Notes: generated from the letters alone by a model not told the origin. A stretch of DNA of 64,000 nt from Sipunculus nudus (GCA_026874595.1 CM049306.1:58846019-58910018); one strand, 5' to 3'; shown: positions 36,395 through 50,184, numbered from the stretch's first letter. Numbers and translations: made by a program.

Positions 36395-36787
36395 GGCTAG
36401 GTCAGGGTTTCATAGATATCTGTTCTCTTTTACCATTTATTACGTTTATTACACTTTTATTTAGTGTTGCAGCTTTTGGAGTTTCAGGCTTTGTAGCTGA
36501 TTTTCTTACGTTTCGGTCGTAATTTCGACCGTTTGCCGATTTTTCATGGTTAGTGCCACTTTCTTAGTCCATAAAAAATCATGTTTTGCGGCACAAGAAA
36601 GGAAGCCAATCAGGAAGATCTAGACATTTTTATTATATATTTATATTCATCAAATAATGCCTTGTTTTGTACAGCCGGAAAAACACACACACACATACAT
36701 ACATATATATACACCCAAACGCAACATCCTAGCACCTGTCATGCACTGCATGCATATGCATGTATATAACATGTGATATGTATAATA

Positions 36788-36840
<53 letters not shown>
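36062..36840. repeat. Cluster of (TA)n microsatellites
   Basis: TA tracts at 36062-36105, 36339-36394 and 36788-36840. Between them is ordinary AT-rich sequence with a short (AC)n. Confidence 0.9.
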
Positions 36841-36842
<2 letters not shown>

Positions 36843-39800
36843 ATGTATATAACATTATATACCATATATAACAAAGTTTCAATTGATCGTTTAGGGCTGG
36901 GTCTTAAACAAGACTGGCTTTTATTTTTTTCGGTTGGGGGGGGGGATTCACGGCCGATCTGGATCTATAGATACTTATCGGAGTAGAGTCGCTACATGCA
37001 GTGGCACCAATTTATCTTCCAGGGTAGGGGGATGACGATCACACACACACATATATATTTATATTCCTTTTTAGCGTCTGTATGACACATTTCAATAATA
37101 TACATGTATATAATAAATTATATTTCAAATATATTACAATTAAGTGTAAGGTTTTAGAAAATAAGGTATTATACTTCCAGTATTATTTAATTCTAAATCA
37201 GGTTTAGATATATTACATAGTTAATTTATATATGGAACCAAAGTCTATAGTTCTATTTATAAATATATTTATAGTGGGATGGATAATCACATGGACCACC
37301 CCAACCCCCTCACGCCACCCTACCCCACTCCTTTTGCCAAAAGGTGAAATAACCCCCCCCCCCCCCACCTATATTGACGTCTCGGGCTAGCAAACAAATT
37401 ACATGTATATGGTGGGTAATCTTTAATAAAAATGCAAACTTATCTATTACAAGTGCTCTCTTATTATGGAGCACCGATTACCAAAAAAAAATATATTAAT
37501 ATAGCTTGTCCGGGAAAAATGACATTAAAAAAAACATGCGAAATGAAATACACATCGCTAAGCCAACTGTGACACTGAAACTTACAAGAGATTTGTTTAT
37601 TTCAGGTGCCTTGACACACCTGTGTGTACTAAAACAGACGGTGAACTCGTAGTTTCTGTTCATGCCAGGCCATGCATAAACCTCATATATCTTAACTCAG
37701 TACAAAAATTCGGTTAACTCTATATTAGGCCCATAAAGTATATATTTTTTTAAATCGTGTTTAGTGATCTTCCTGATGGTATATACATATTTTTTAATTT
37801 TGTATTCATTTTCAATTATGTTTAACAATTTAACCAATAAGCTATTTTAAGCAGGCAGTAACGGCAAACCATTTTCAGCAGGTAAATATTAAACTAGATG
37901 TCGATATTTCAAAAGTGCTTTTGTTTTACCTCTATCATGTCTTTATCTACCTCAAAACTGAAATTTGATTTTCATAAATAAATTTGATTTAATAAAAAAA
38001 AAGCAGTTGAGGAAAAACTAAAAAAAGACATGATATATTGTCAAGTAGTTTAATATTAATCAATAAAAAAAAATCAAGTTAAAATAATTGAAAAAAAATA
38101 TGTATACCATCCGTTAGAACATAATACCAGGTTTAAAATAATGTTTGCTTTATGGGGTCTATAATAAATTTAAAACAACTTTTTGATTGATTTGAGATAA
38201 AGGGGATTTGCCAGTTGTGCTACCTCAAATTGTCTGAGAAAGAGGTCACCCAAACCGTATGTTGCATGATGACATGTTACCACTTGATCTGACTGCAGTA
38301 ATTTTGTCAATAAAGTATATATTTGCCACCAGTCAGTAGAGTCTGCAGAAATAAATGTTACATTTGAGTATTGACATGGGGCTAAACGGAACAAAAGTCA
38401 GGTGGTTTTATTGACATAGTACACATGGATTAAATAAATACAAGGCTATGGTACACTGCATGATGTTACAATCAAAATAGTTAGGTACAGGTTTAACATG
38501 CAGGGGTGGGCAGAGGTTATTAGAATAATGGCGGTGACTCCAGATCAAACCATTGAGTGGAAGGGGGGGGGGGTGTCATGTAAAGGGGTTATCCATCTCC
38601 TCTGTTGTGGAAACTTATCTGTAATGGGGTACAAAACGGTACGAAACACAAATTAAGCACTGTTTCCCAATATTAAGTGCTTATTTTTCTATTTATTCCC
38701 AGATTTTAAGTTCGAAATTGGACAGGTCGAACGACACCTTAGTTGTCTCTGACGTGTGTTAGTGGAGGGTTGTTACAACCAATAATGTAATAACCGGCCC
38801 ATAATGTAATAACGGCCCATATTGTAATAAAAACGACCCATAATGTAATAATCATACACTGCCAATATTGTAAAAAAACTGGCCCATACTGTAATAACGG
38901 CCCATAATGTAATAAAAACGGCCCTTATTGTAATAACGGCCAATATTGTAATAAAAACAACCTATATTGTAATAATGATACCCTGCCCATATTGTAATAA
39001 AACGGGAAGTGGGAAAAACGGCCTATATTGTAATAACATATGTTTAAACTCAAGAATGAATCCGAAATCTAACAGGCGATATGTCGTTTGAGAACACCTT
39101 CTAAAATTACAGCCATTTTAGTTCCTCATTTTGTATAAGAGATGCAGTCATAATTGAAATCCAGTGAAACAGTTAACATTTATGCTGTCTACGTAAATTT
39201 GACATGAATTTAATCATTATCTTCTAAACTGCATTTTTTTTTCACAATATTGGCCTTTTTGCCCATTTAAGCCCCGACCATGCTCCTTACAGTAAAGGTG
39301 AGGATAAGTTATTACTATGTTACTCATTCATTATTACGGTATTTGCAATTATTATAATATTGGCCGTTTTTACAACAAAATAGGCAATTTCTTCTGCAAT
39401 ATTGACCATTGTTACAATATAGGACGTTATAACAATATGAGTCGTAATAACGACCCATAATCTATTAACTGTCAATTATTGTAAAAACGGCAATATATAT
39501 ATGTATATATAGACCGTTAGGGGTGGGGGTGGGGCTAGTATGTTTGGTAGGGTGCAGAAGGCTGAAGGAGACTTCCCTTGCGATCGCTGGGCGATTGCAA
39601 ACATCTGGTTTTTCATGGATTGTACAAACAGTTGTAATAATTATTGGGAGGCACTCCCCATGGCTCAGATGGTGGCGTTCGGTAGTCTTTATAGGTCTTC
39701 ATAGTTGTTCGTCGATCCTTTAGGTAGACAAAATACTGTCACCCTGTTCCATTAAAAAATGTTTTTTTTTATACTACTGAGTGAATCTTTCCCTGTAGGA

Positions 39801-39869
39801 TGGTTCAAAGTTTGAAGGAATAAAGTATATATATATATGTTTGTAGAATTAATCGCTTTTTTAACTAAT

Positions 39870-40205
39870 CTTAACCTGTTTGTACATCTGTATAAATCTA
39901 TCTCGGTTTGGAATACGTGACAAGGCACACGCTTAGTATCATTTATATATTATCCTGGTGTCAGGTAACTACCTCACCTGCAGGTCCGGGGTGTGTAATC
40001 ATCCCCATTACTGAGTCATAACATGGAGGATCTCGCCAAATTTTGCATTCGTTTGTGATATAAATGTGATACACGGCTGTTGGGCACAGCCTTCCCATTA
40101 TGCAGAGCGATCACCCTGGATGGGGACCTACCATGAAAAATCTCATCGCTCCTCGGCATGGCCCCGGTCGCATCCAGTACTCGCCGTCCCTTCGGAATTT
40201 CACTT
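39870..40205 (-). mobile_element. SINE fragment, copy C
   Basis: Shares ordered phrases with the copies at 52.2-52.6 and 56.9-57.1 kb: TACATCTG, GGAATACGTGACA, GTGATACACGGCTGTTGGGC, ATCACCCTGGATG, and AAAATCTCATCGCTCCTCGG. The tRNA-like head is missing here. Confidence 0.6.
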
Positions 40206-40344
40206 AATCTAATACCAAGTTTATATATATATATATTTGTGTGTGTGTGTAATTTCCCCATTTTCGTGATTGATTTTTATTTTTCATATTTTTTTATTAA
40301 TTAGCAATTAGATTTTAATTTTTAACTGCAGTTTATTACTTACA

Positions 40345-40460
40345 AATTCATTAGTTGGGGGACAAGGATAACACTCTCACGGCTCCTCTGGTGATACCGG
40401 TACTCGAACCCGCGATATGTGCACTAAGGGGTCATGTGTCCTGTCGAGCCCATTGACCCC
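40345..40460 (-). mobile_element. tRNA-like SINE head
   Basis: The minus strand reads GCGGGTTCGAGTACCGG, a good pol III B box. About 45 nt upstream of it is a GTCAATGGGCTCGACAGG stretch that may be a weak A box. It does not fold as an intact tRNA. Confidence 0.45.
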
Positions 40461-40839
40461 GGTAAAATACAAAGTTTACCAAGATAATATTTTGCAAGTT
40501 ATTTACGTAAATTCGTATATGCGCCTTTACCTTAACATGTTGGAAACGATTGAAATTTTATATTCTGTTTTGAAGAAAAATAAATATTAAATATTTATCC
40601 TCTCTGCAGTTTTAATTCATAACGCAAAGACATAAGAAAAGTTTTTTTTCAGAACAGGAAATTCTCATTTTTTGTGAAAATTGCCTCCAATGTCCTCTTT
40701 ACATTGCATATTAAAAAAATGTCTAAATATGAACCCTCCCCATGAACCTAATACTAACCTATATGAAAGCATGGTTCATAATTGAATAAAAAAGTCATAT
40801 TTTTATACACTAAAATATAACGTATAATAATAATGATAA

Positions 40840-40841
40840 TA

Positions 40842-40879
<38 letters not shown>

Positions 40880-41492
40880 ATATATCCATGTATACATAAA
40901 AGTTTTCATAGTACCCATATATGAATATTAGCGCCCCCCCCCTTTCGAATTTCTCGATCTGCCACTAATCATACTGCCCCCTCCCCTCCCTCAATCCTGG
41001 CTACGCCCCTGAATCTCCCAGCTCTGAGGCCTATGCTCTCCCTCTAGAACACAGAAACCTGCATTTTCAAATTGTTGTTTTGTTGTTTGGGCGTAATGTT
41101 ATTTTTGAAAAATTAAATTGTATAAGAGTCACTCTTGAATCGCACGAATGACGCATCCAGGTTTTAACTTCAAATATGTGTGTTGAAAGCTCTTAATCTA
41201 TGCGACGTGTTATACATATTGATCTAAGACATCTTAACCAATGCTTATATGGGCACTAAAAAATTGCAGCAGTACCTATATTTGTAATTTCTAAATCTCG
41301 GGAGGTTTTGAGAGATCATATAATATATTCATAATATATGATACATTGAGCAAAACGCACTGAAATTTAAAGTTTCAATATATTAAAATGTAATGAGAGT
41401 TTTGTATATTTTATCTGTTAATATTTTATATATATTTTTTATATATATATATATTTCTAGGACTTATTTAAGCGCTGGGTCCATTAAAGCTA

Positions 41493-41536
<44 letters not shown>
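40840..41536. repeat. (TA)n microsatellites
   Basis: TA tracts at 40840-40886 and 41501-41536, plus a shorter tract near 41430-41452. Both long tracts lie inside the 38770-41968 element. Confidence 0.9.
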
Positions 41537-41538
<2 letters not shown>

Positions 41539-42324
41539 TTGTTTAAATACTTTATCATCCTATTTGAACACTGAACTAAAGGATTAACATGAACCATGGC
41601 CATATCTCGCTCATATTAGCTTGGTCACCGTTTTAAACAAATAGTCATTATATTATCCAGTGGTTTTTCCTACTTGTATGTTCACTTACACATTCGTGTC
41701 ACGATAAGTCGATATTTGAATTGTCTAAGTTAATTTGCATGATATTTGAATTATAAAATTATTGGCCGTTTTACCCACCTGCGATTTTATTACAATATGG
41801 GCCGTTTTACCCACTTGCGATTTTATTACAATATGGGCAGGGTATGGTTATTACAATATGGGCCGTTTTTATTACATTATGGGCCATTATTACATTATGG
41901 GTCGTTTTTATTACATTATGGGCCGTTATTACAATATGGGCCGGTTATTACATTATGGGTCGTAACAAGGGTGTTGGAGGAGAGCGTAGGTTTTAAGGGG
42001 TATAATGGGCGTAGAAGGTGTATTATTAAACTAATAGGCTATTGAGAGCCCGTGCACAAGAAAAAAACTATCCTTATACCGGAGAATACTATAGTACTTC
42101 TTATGTTTGACATTATATTATTCTGGGGCTGCCCCCCCCCCCCCCCCCACACACACACCTTTTACTAGCCCGCCTGTGCGCAGAAAATTTAATAAATAAA
42201 CTGCACAATATTTTGAAGTTCGGAAAAATCATTGGCGTCAATTTATCTTCAATGGTGTATGGGGGGGGGGGGTGAATTTGAATTTGAGGGTAATCAATGT
42301 TGGGACAACTTTTCTTATAAACAA

Positions 42325-42368
<44 letters not shown>
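42325..42368. repeat. Compound (AC)n(AT)n microsatellite
   Basis: (AC)11 directly followed by (AT)11. Poly-C (42132-42148) and poly-G (about 42260-42272) runs lie just upstream. Confidence 0.9.
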
Positions 42369-42469
42369 CCTTCATATAGGTACTTTTATATATATTTACC
42401 TTTTGTTGTCTGTGTGTGTCACCATTTTAATATATTACATTTAAGTATAAATGCATAATACGCCCGTCG

Positions 42470-42960
42470 TATGTTTTGTGACCTCTGACCTCATTAAATA
42501 TGTGTGTATTTTGCCGAGAATTACATTCAGGTGAAAAACTGTTTTGGCAATATTCATGATGTGTTCCATGAATATCCATAAGATTTATGGTAAGTCTTCA
42601 TGCCGCCTCAAAAGTCTGGTAACCTCTAACCTCATTAAATATGCATAGATTTTGTCGGGAATCGAACTTATGCCAGATATTATTTTGGTTTATATTTCTG
42701 TAGAGTTTCTTCAAAATCAGTTATATTCCTGATAAGTTATCGCGGTGACACCACAAGTAGCCTTGTGACCTCTGACCTCGTTAAATATTTTGCTCATAAT
42801 CGAACTCATACCAGATAATCCATTGGTTAGTATAGTTATGGTAAAATCCATCGAAGCCTTGGAAGTTTTCGCGGCGACACTAAAAGTTAACGGACGTACA
42901 GACAGACAGCTAGACAGACGTGGGTATACCATAATATGTCCCGCCATGGACAGTCGTTAA
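42470..42960 (+). repeat. Dispersed repeat, copy 2
   Basis: Second copy of the repeat at about 5.1-5.66 kb in the same orientation. GTGACCTCTGACCTCATTAA phrases recur at about 125-bp spacing. It ends with GACACTAAAAGTTAACGGAC, GACAGACAG and GGGTATACCATAAT. The end phrases are the best conserved. Confidence 0.65.
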
Positions 42961-43129
42961 AAATAAGGTATTATGTTTTCAGTATAGGTTACTTTTAAAC
43001 CAGGTTTAAATTAATAAAAATATTTCATTTTAGACTAAGTTATAGAACTAAAGTCTGTAATTCTAGTTATTATTATATTTCATTTCCAATATAAATATTA
43101 TTCACTGAATAGAAGGGGGGATGATAACA

Positions 43130-43200
43130 TCGACTCCCCTCCCCAACCCCTCCCCCCCCCATCCCTCCTCCCCCCCCCCCCCCCCCTCCCTCCCCATTGG
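43130..43200. repeat. Poly-C-rich tract
   Basis: Long interrupted C runs. A further pure C run lies at 43751-43771. Confidence 0.85.
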
Positions 43201-44073
43201 TATCGACGCCCCAGGCAGAAGTTATCCTGCATTTTTGAGAGTTGAACTTTGTTGAGTGCTATCATCTAATTATAATCAAACTAGATAATAGCTGTTATGA
43301 AGCTTAAATTGTGGAACAAGACGCCCGGAACAGTGAAACTATTACTATATAATTAGCTATTAGTCAGGGAGCTTACCGTGAAAAATGCATGCAGATTCAG
43401 TTCGACTAATCTCTACAACATCTTATCTTCTCAGAAGTCTACTCTGAGATCAGTAGTCAGCTGTTCAAATTTACCCTGTTCTCGAGCTAATCATATTAAT
43501 AAAAAGGTATTGTTCAAACAAGGGCGGATACAGGATTCGAGAATAGGGGGCTCAAAGGAGGGAGGATTAGGGAGGGGGTTTCTCCTCACATTGTGTAGAA
43601 ACAGTTTGAAGATAAGGCTGAAATGGCGTAATCTTGGGTAGTTTTTGATGCATGTTGATTTTATACCAGGATATGTTTTTTTTTTCGGTATTAAGGGCTT
43701 ATTGTTATGTTGCCTAGATTTTACAAGAGGAGAGGCGGTAGGGAGCTGGTCCCCCCCCCCCCCCCCCCCCCAAATTGGACGACTTATGACTGGGCTACCG
43801 CTGGGATTTAACGGAAGTTTCCAAACTTTTGGTTGTAATTTGATGCAATTGACTGGCCCACAACCAGTTGGGGCAGGTTTCACAAAGCGGTTTTTCTTCG
43901 CCATATTTTCGCCATCTGTCTCACATCCGCCTGTGCATGTTTCATAATCTCCACCACACTACGCAGAATCGGACTCCCAAGAGAAACTCTACTGGTTAGT
44001 GGTATTGGGCCTCAAAATCAGCCGCCCACAGTGCACCGCGGCTTCAAAATGCACCAGCGGCCTAGGTATACAG

Positions 44074-44250
44074 CAGAGTTAGGTCCAAAAGTAATTGTAT
44101 TTGAAGTAACTGTAATTACAATTACTTTTCCAAGTAATTGTAATTGTAATTGATTACATTTTCCAATCCTTGAAAGTAATGGTAATTGTAATCGATTGCT
44201 TTTGAAAAGTAATTGTTTGAACAATTACTTTTCAATTACTTTTGGGTATA
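44074..44250. mobile_element. Possible hAT-type terminus
   Basis: CAGAGTTAGGTCC followed by reiterated AAGTAATTGTAATTG phrases resembles the sub-terminal structure of hAT transposons (CAGnG tip followed by short AAGTA-type repeats). Only one end was found. No transposase. Confidence 0.3.
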
Positions 44251-45099
44251 TTTTTCTTATATGAATAATTCCATCAAACTGTCAAATTTAATAAGCATAC
44301 CTTGCAATTAACCAGTTTCCCATGGTTGTTACTCATATATATTTCAGAGGCATATAGGCATTCTAAATGATATTTTTATTTTCTCAGGCTACCAGTTAAT
44401 TTTGACTGAATAAAAAAGTTTCCCATCAAACCTATCCCAATGTAAAGGTTACTCCCGGTTATCTGAAATCACTTTCAAGTTATTTCTTGGGGTAGCCTGA
44501 ACCTAATTCCAGGTTAACCCACACTGTTTAAATTAACATCTTGCTGATTTAATTAAATGATAAATTTTAATGCTTTTAACCTGTGATATATTAGAGCAAT
44601 ACACCCCATGAAAGACAAAAAATCTAAAAGGTTGAATCAATCTTATCAGAGTTGTCGCAAATTTTTAACAATGTTATAAAGTGTATTTTTATTTACACGT
44701 ACACTTTGCCAAAGCGCATGACAAATTACTTGTAAACAAAGGATATGCAAAGGTTCATATAAATATTATGTAATAAACATACAGAAACAGCTGTTTTGAA
44801 ATGTCATGGTTTTTATCCGTTTAGTGGTAACCAAAAGCAACATATATCCGAGTTTGCTACATAATAATGTATACTATATACATTATTAATATACTATACA
44901 GGTAGTGAAGAGTTTAATGTAGTTTGTTGGCCAAGAATTGTTTCAAGGCAAATAACAAAATCATGGGTGTTTTTGTGGTGAGGACTTCACGGAATCACTA
45001 CAAGTTTGTAAGCATATACGCATCTGAAATGTAAACAGGTGTTTCATTGAAATTAAAAAAAAAGGAAATTGATTTTTAAGTTTGACAGCTAAGGCAAGT

Positions 45100-45480
45100 A
45101 GTCCCGGCCGTTCCACAATGCCTTACTGGAAGAGGTTCGTTTTGAGGGGTAACCTGTGGTGGAGCGGTAAGTCTCCACTAACTTTAGGTGGATTTTGCGT
45201 CTCTTTGCAGGAAGGAGCGAGTACGTCTTGACATGAGACGCTTGATTCTTCTCAAGACCTTTGACAATCGACAGACTCGGTTTTCCCTTTTGAACTGATT
45301 TTGTTACCCTACCTGATGTGTTTAGTATCCAATTTACCCGCGAATTCTGCGAACTCCTTTGATATATAGCTTTGTCCGTTGTCACTCAACATGCTCTGGG
45401 GGAGCCAAAGGTTTTCCTAATGGCGTTAATTAGCGAGAAAGTTTCATCTTCGAGGGGATACAGTTCGGTGTAGTCTGAGC
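45100..45480 (-). pseudogene. LTR-retrotransposon integrase core remnant
   Basis: Minus strand, in two frames: DYTELYPLEDETFSLINAIR, then SMLSDNGQSYISKEFAEFAG. This matches the integrase segment around the second catalytic Asp (xSDNGxxFxSxxFxxF) of Ty3/gypsy or BEL-type elements. A frameshift lies between the two parts (about 45400) and a stop follows KHIR (about 45310). No other retrotransposon domain is visible on either side. Confidence 0.6.
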
Positions 45481-45499
45481 TGAGGTGTCCGATGTCACA

Positions 45500-48083
45500 A
45501 AAATGGTGACCATGGGCTTCGAAGCAGTCACTTACAACGACTTAATTGCCATGATGTCTTTGACGAGGCATGTATCATGTAAGTTTCGTCAGCTTGCGCA
45601 AGCTTATGTTCTTATTAAGTCAAACACTACTGCACCTGTTCGACAAGTGCATGTGGGGCAAGTAAATTGTGTGTCCAGCTAGCAGTAGCATATCCTTCAA
45701 GCTTAATTGTATGTAGTGGTTGTCTAATACCTCCACATCAGTATTCAAAAAGAAAAGTAATATCAAACTTTTGAACTTGCGGATTTTCACCTTTTATTTA
45801 CAGGATGCCTGCATTGAAAAGCAAGTTAATATGTTAGATTGGCATATACACATGGATATCTATATATTAATAGCGTAAGGCGATTTTTGTAATTTTCCGC
45901 ATCTCCTCTGATACCACCATACGGATTGCCGTGATTTTCGTAATACATATGCTCCGGGTTTGTCCGTAGAGATTCCACCCACTTTTATTTGCAATATTTG
46001 TGTATTACGTGCATAATTAATAATTTTAATATTTGCTCCCCCTCGGGCGCCTCTTTTCTTTGTCTTCGGGCCCGGTAACACAATGGCCATAAAAGTGTGT
46101 AATTAGCTGGACAGAATGTTATTCCGGGGGCCCTACCTGGGGTTTCAAATATTTCCCTGGCACCGGCCCGAACTTATCCCCATCGGCGATCCCTTTTCAA
46201 AAGGGGGTTCTTTGGAAGTATTGTTTTGCAGGCCTTCTGCGACCGGCGGTCGCACGAAGAGCGCTTCTTCCTGTGACCTTCTTCACGTGATATGATATGC
46301 TTGAGTGCACATCTATTGGGTCGCACACGGTCATACGAAGTCCAGGACCTTGCATGCGATTGAGGCCCTTGACAAATATTCACCAAACCATGTAGGCCCA
46401 TACAATGTTACAGATGTAAAGAAAATGTTAACCAAATTCACGTCGTGGTTGGTACAGTGTGATGTGTACACATGCATGTGGAGTGGCATCACCAAATTTG
46501 TAAACTCATAATATTTACATTTTTTTCTCATTACTGCAGTTACAAATGTAAAATTCCTGTAAAAATATAAATTTAATACGTTTATGCTGGTATCTGTTTC
46601 TATTTCATGCATGTGCCATCTCATTTTCAATTATGTTTGCATAATACTCTTTGTTTTTGAAGACTTTTTATTCTTTCATTCAGTATGTATGCTTACTGCG
46701 TAAAAGTCATGGCCATCATTGTTACTATTTTCACAAAGAACAGTGGTATTTTTGTATTTTCTTCTAAGGTCGTACTCCATGGTCGGTTTCTTTTGTATGT
46801 TTATGAGATACTGTTGTTTCTCATGTTACATAGTACAGGTGAATGCGACTATTTGTCAAAGACTCGCACATCATGTTAGACACTGGTTTGGGGCGACTGG
46901 GTGCGACTGTACGCTGTTAAGAAACGTTCCGAACGCTGTTCCGAAAGACTTCAATCCACAATCACATACATATAATGGATCAATATATTAAAAGTGTAAC
47001 GCAATTTGTGTGTTTTTCCGTATCTCTGGATTTCCGTTGGATTTCCGATACTACCGTACGGATTGTCGTGTTCGCTCCAAACCGTTCGTAGCACGGGCCA
47101 TTGCTATATAAATATTACTTGTGTAATATGAAATTCTTTGTTAGTTGTGGATTTGAAACCACCTGGGATGTTGTCGTCTGAAATATAAACAGCGAATATG
47201 GCTGCCTGCATGACAACTGCCACAAGAGCGCCTTTTGTACTTTGCATAATAGATTGTAACTCTGCTCCTGATATTGGAAATTACGGTATGGAAATTTTCA
47301 ATATGTTAATCTTACTTTAGCATTAGTAAATAACATGTCCAACATAAAAATTAGGCTGTAAAAGCCTGAAAGGAAAAACATTAGGAGCAGAGCTTTGTTA
47401 ACAGTTCATCCACATAAGATAAATAGTCTCGATAACATAGGGGTACATTTCACATGGGTATACAGTGCGAATGGCTTTGTTTTCCATGTCTGAACTAGTG
47501 CAGCTGCAGTATTAATTTTCTCACGTCTCACGAAGAGTGTTGGTTCAGTGTTTCCTACTTGCATATTGTGTGTCTGAAGGTGTTGTTTTTTAGTACATTA
47601 CAAATATGGGGTTTGTTTTGTCACTCGAGTCGTTGGTATAGCAGCACGTCGCAGGGTATCTCTCACATACCTTTGTATATATATAAAACACTTTTTAGCT
47701 GGGATAATATAGTTTAATTGTTCACTGGAAAATCTCCAGTTTTCAAACACCTTTAACTATAGAGCTCACTCACAGCGTAAGGAAACGAAGCATTAAGAGA
47801 AACCACGGAAGCTAGGGCTAGACATAAACTAGATCAACTGTTAGCTTTTAATGTACTTTCTAACAAGATCTAATATGAGTGAGAATAATTCCGTTTTAAC
47901 TCAGCATATTGTTAAATCCCTCTACATGTTTGTTGAATCTCTGATCACAAGAATACACGCAAGACTCGCACGTTCTATGCGATACAGGAAATGAATGGTC
48001 ACTATGGAGACGGAGTTTCAGTTTTGGTTGTGAATTGACATGTATTGTGTTGTGTTAATTCATTATTCGTAGCCTAATGTAAA
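45500..48083. repeat. Noncoding region with partially duplicated segments
   Basis: 46228-46303 is a plus-orientation copy of the repeat that the MULE at 14134 interrupts. About 45890-46015 and 47015-47130 share phrases (GATACYACCRTACGGATTG, then TCGTGTTC or TGATTTTCG, then a CTTGTGTAATATG-like phrase). About 47720-47825 resembles 12615-12715 (CTCCAGTTT, CACAGCGTA, GCTAGGGCTA). No ORF of interest. Confidence 0.45.
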
Positions 48084-48441
48084 AGGGGCCCAATCACTAA
48101 TCGGACCGTTATAAACTAAATGTAATCCCTGGGAGCTTTAATAATAAAAACAAAAAAAAGGGCATCTGATAGCAAGTCAGACAAGCCAGAGCTTTGCAAA
48201 TGGCGTTAAATGTGACATTTCTACCTCTGCATATATGCAACCAACCACTTGGTTACATGTTTCCCCGTTTGTCAACATTGCTGCGTTTACAAACTAGTTG
48301 TTGATAAACAAGTTCACACACCCTTCACAGCCCTTATAAGACATTTTTTTCATTCAAAATTACCCTTAGATCATTAATATATACACAGATGGAGGCAGAA
48401 ATCAAATAATTTTTTTTCAAAAGGTAGGTGATTGGGCACCT
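48084..48441 (-). mobile_element. TTAA-target MITE, copy 1
   Basis: Ends AGGGGCCCAATCAC and GTGATTGGGCACCT are inverted, next to decayed TTAA sites (TAAA at 48080-48083, TTTA at 48442-48445). The interior aligns to the copy at 53939-54356 in reverse orientation, for example GTAATCCCTGGGAGCTTTAA and CTACCTTTTGAAA with TCTGTGTATATATT. The TTAA target suggests piggyBac or Kolobok ancestry. Confidence 0.75.
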
Positions 48442-50184
48442 TTTAGATTATGGATTGTTTACCACGATATCAATGACATGATGGAAGAATCATATCATTA
48501 TGGAGTTTTCGAAAGGTGTGTGAAGCCGAAAGTTTGCAAAACCTATTTAAATAACAGTCTCCTGTTTCAATGGTCCCTTTTCCGAAGGAGATGAATAAAA
48601 AGCGGTCATAAACAACATTTCACTGAGGTTCAAAATACTGAGTGAAATTGCTTTTATCACTGTTAGTGACTTCCTCTGAGCTGGAGCCGATGGCATTTTT
48701 TTTTCAAAACTGACAGAATGTTAGTGATATGGACTACCGAGTCTTTCCTATTCAGTTCAGTGGGTACTAAATAATTACCCCATCTTGTCTTAAAGTACTC
48801 TCGGATAACCACCTTTTGGCGATGACTTTTTTTTCGCCGGCGGTGGATCAGCAAATGGGCTATGATTGTCGAACGTGAGCTATTACTTTCAGGCTATCGA
48901 GACACTTAGCGAATAAACCACTATAGCCGTTTTCAGTAGGCTTGCACTGAACCATGTGCACTGAACCGATAGTCTATGTTCACAGCTGCTTAATTGTACC
49001 CAGCCGTTGTCAAAATGTTTTGGCGCTTGAACACAAAAAAAAGATGGCCGGCTACACAACAGCTGTATTACGATAAAAATAATACCCAAGGGGCAAAGTG
49101 TTAACTGCATACAGGTCGACTTCATAACAAAAGCCAATGTGTAGGAGGTGTTTTCTACAGTATTAAAAAGAACTAGCTGCACCCGTGGAAAATCCACGGC
49201 TCTATCTGATGCTTATTTTTGTTGTGAGTTGATAGGAACTAAACGACGCACATTTTAATCCTAAGGATTCTGCAGGAAATTTTGTTATGTGTTTCATTTA
49301 TATGATATAAAGATTACTTCTGCTAGAAATCTCCAGGAACACCCTCCCCAAAATATCAACATAGAAAGAAAAATTATTCTATTACAGAAATTTCACAAAA
49401 GAAATAAATTTTTGAAAGAGACGTTAGGCATATACATGTTGTACGAATTTTTAAGTGAGCAGTTTTTTTGATTGTAACGATTGTATAAAGAAGCATTCTA
49501 CCGTGAAATTATATGAAAGATGCTTTGAATTATTTGAAGCTTAGGTGACATCGTGAAACACAATGTTTATTCGGTGTAGTCAGTTGAGGGTATAGTCTTA
49601 AGTCATGTTAACAGACGCATGTGTAATTTATATACACATGCATATGTCGTTGGAGTCTCTTGTACGCGAAACGTATAGCTGCCAATGTGACAAAGACAGG
49701 CCCAGAAAAATATATTCCAACAGTATTAAATTTTTGGTTTAAGTACTGTAAATTTTCATGGAATAAGCAGGTCTGATGCAAAATTGACAAATCTCCCAGA
49801 TAAAAAGAAAGCAGGTTGATATATTTCGATGAAAGCATTTAGCAAAGAAACCACTTCAGCCTTGGTTCGTTGCATTGTCTTTCAGCAAAATTAACGCAAA
49901 ATTTAATGTACAGATTTCGCCGAAAAATTGTTGAGGTGTAGAGTAAAACTGCATCCCTAATCCATTTGATTTTTGGAGGTAATCGGAATTACCTAATATA
50001 TTTTTTCCTAAGTGCCATAATCATAATTCCACAAAGGAATTATTATAAGGGGCTATTCCTTTGTCCCCGAGTATGCAATTCGTATGCAGTTGTTCTGCAA
50101 CTCGCCTGTTGAACCCGTGTTTCTGAACCATGACAATATTTTGCATAAAAAGGTGCCCGTATGAACGAACAAGCACATTCAATG

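Larger units (their letters stand above)
38770..41968. mobile_element. 3.2-kb element bounded by inverted arrays of a minisatellite-like motif
   Basis: The left part (38770-39037) is an array of roughly 18-22-bp units CGGCCCATAATGTAATAA in plus orientation. The right part (41760-41968) is the same unit inverted (TTATTACAATATGGGCCG). The extreme ends are inverted, TTGTTAC and GTAACAA, each flanked by GGG, a possible 3-bp duplication. A further degenerate inverted array lies at 39350-39500. This could mean a shorter element of about 0.7 kb. The interior carries SINE fragments (39.87-40.46 kb) and (TA)n tracts but no ORF. Could be a DNA transposon with sub-terminal repeats, or two independent satellites. 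Confidence 0.5.

Noticed and set aside
40345-40460. Possible true tRNA gene on the minus strand
   Set aside because: Has a good B box but no foldable acceptor or anticodon stem; better explained as a SINE head.
41746-42045. 99-codon frame with YNMGRFTHLRFYYNMGR-like repeats
   Set aside because: Translation of the TTATTACAATATGGGCCG satellite; no coding evidence.
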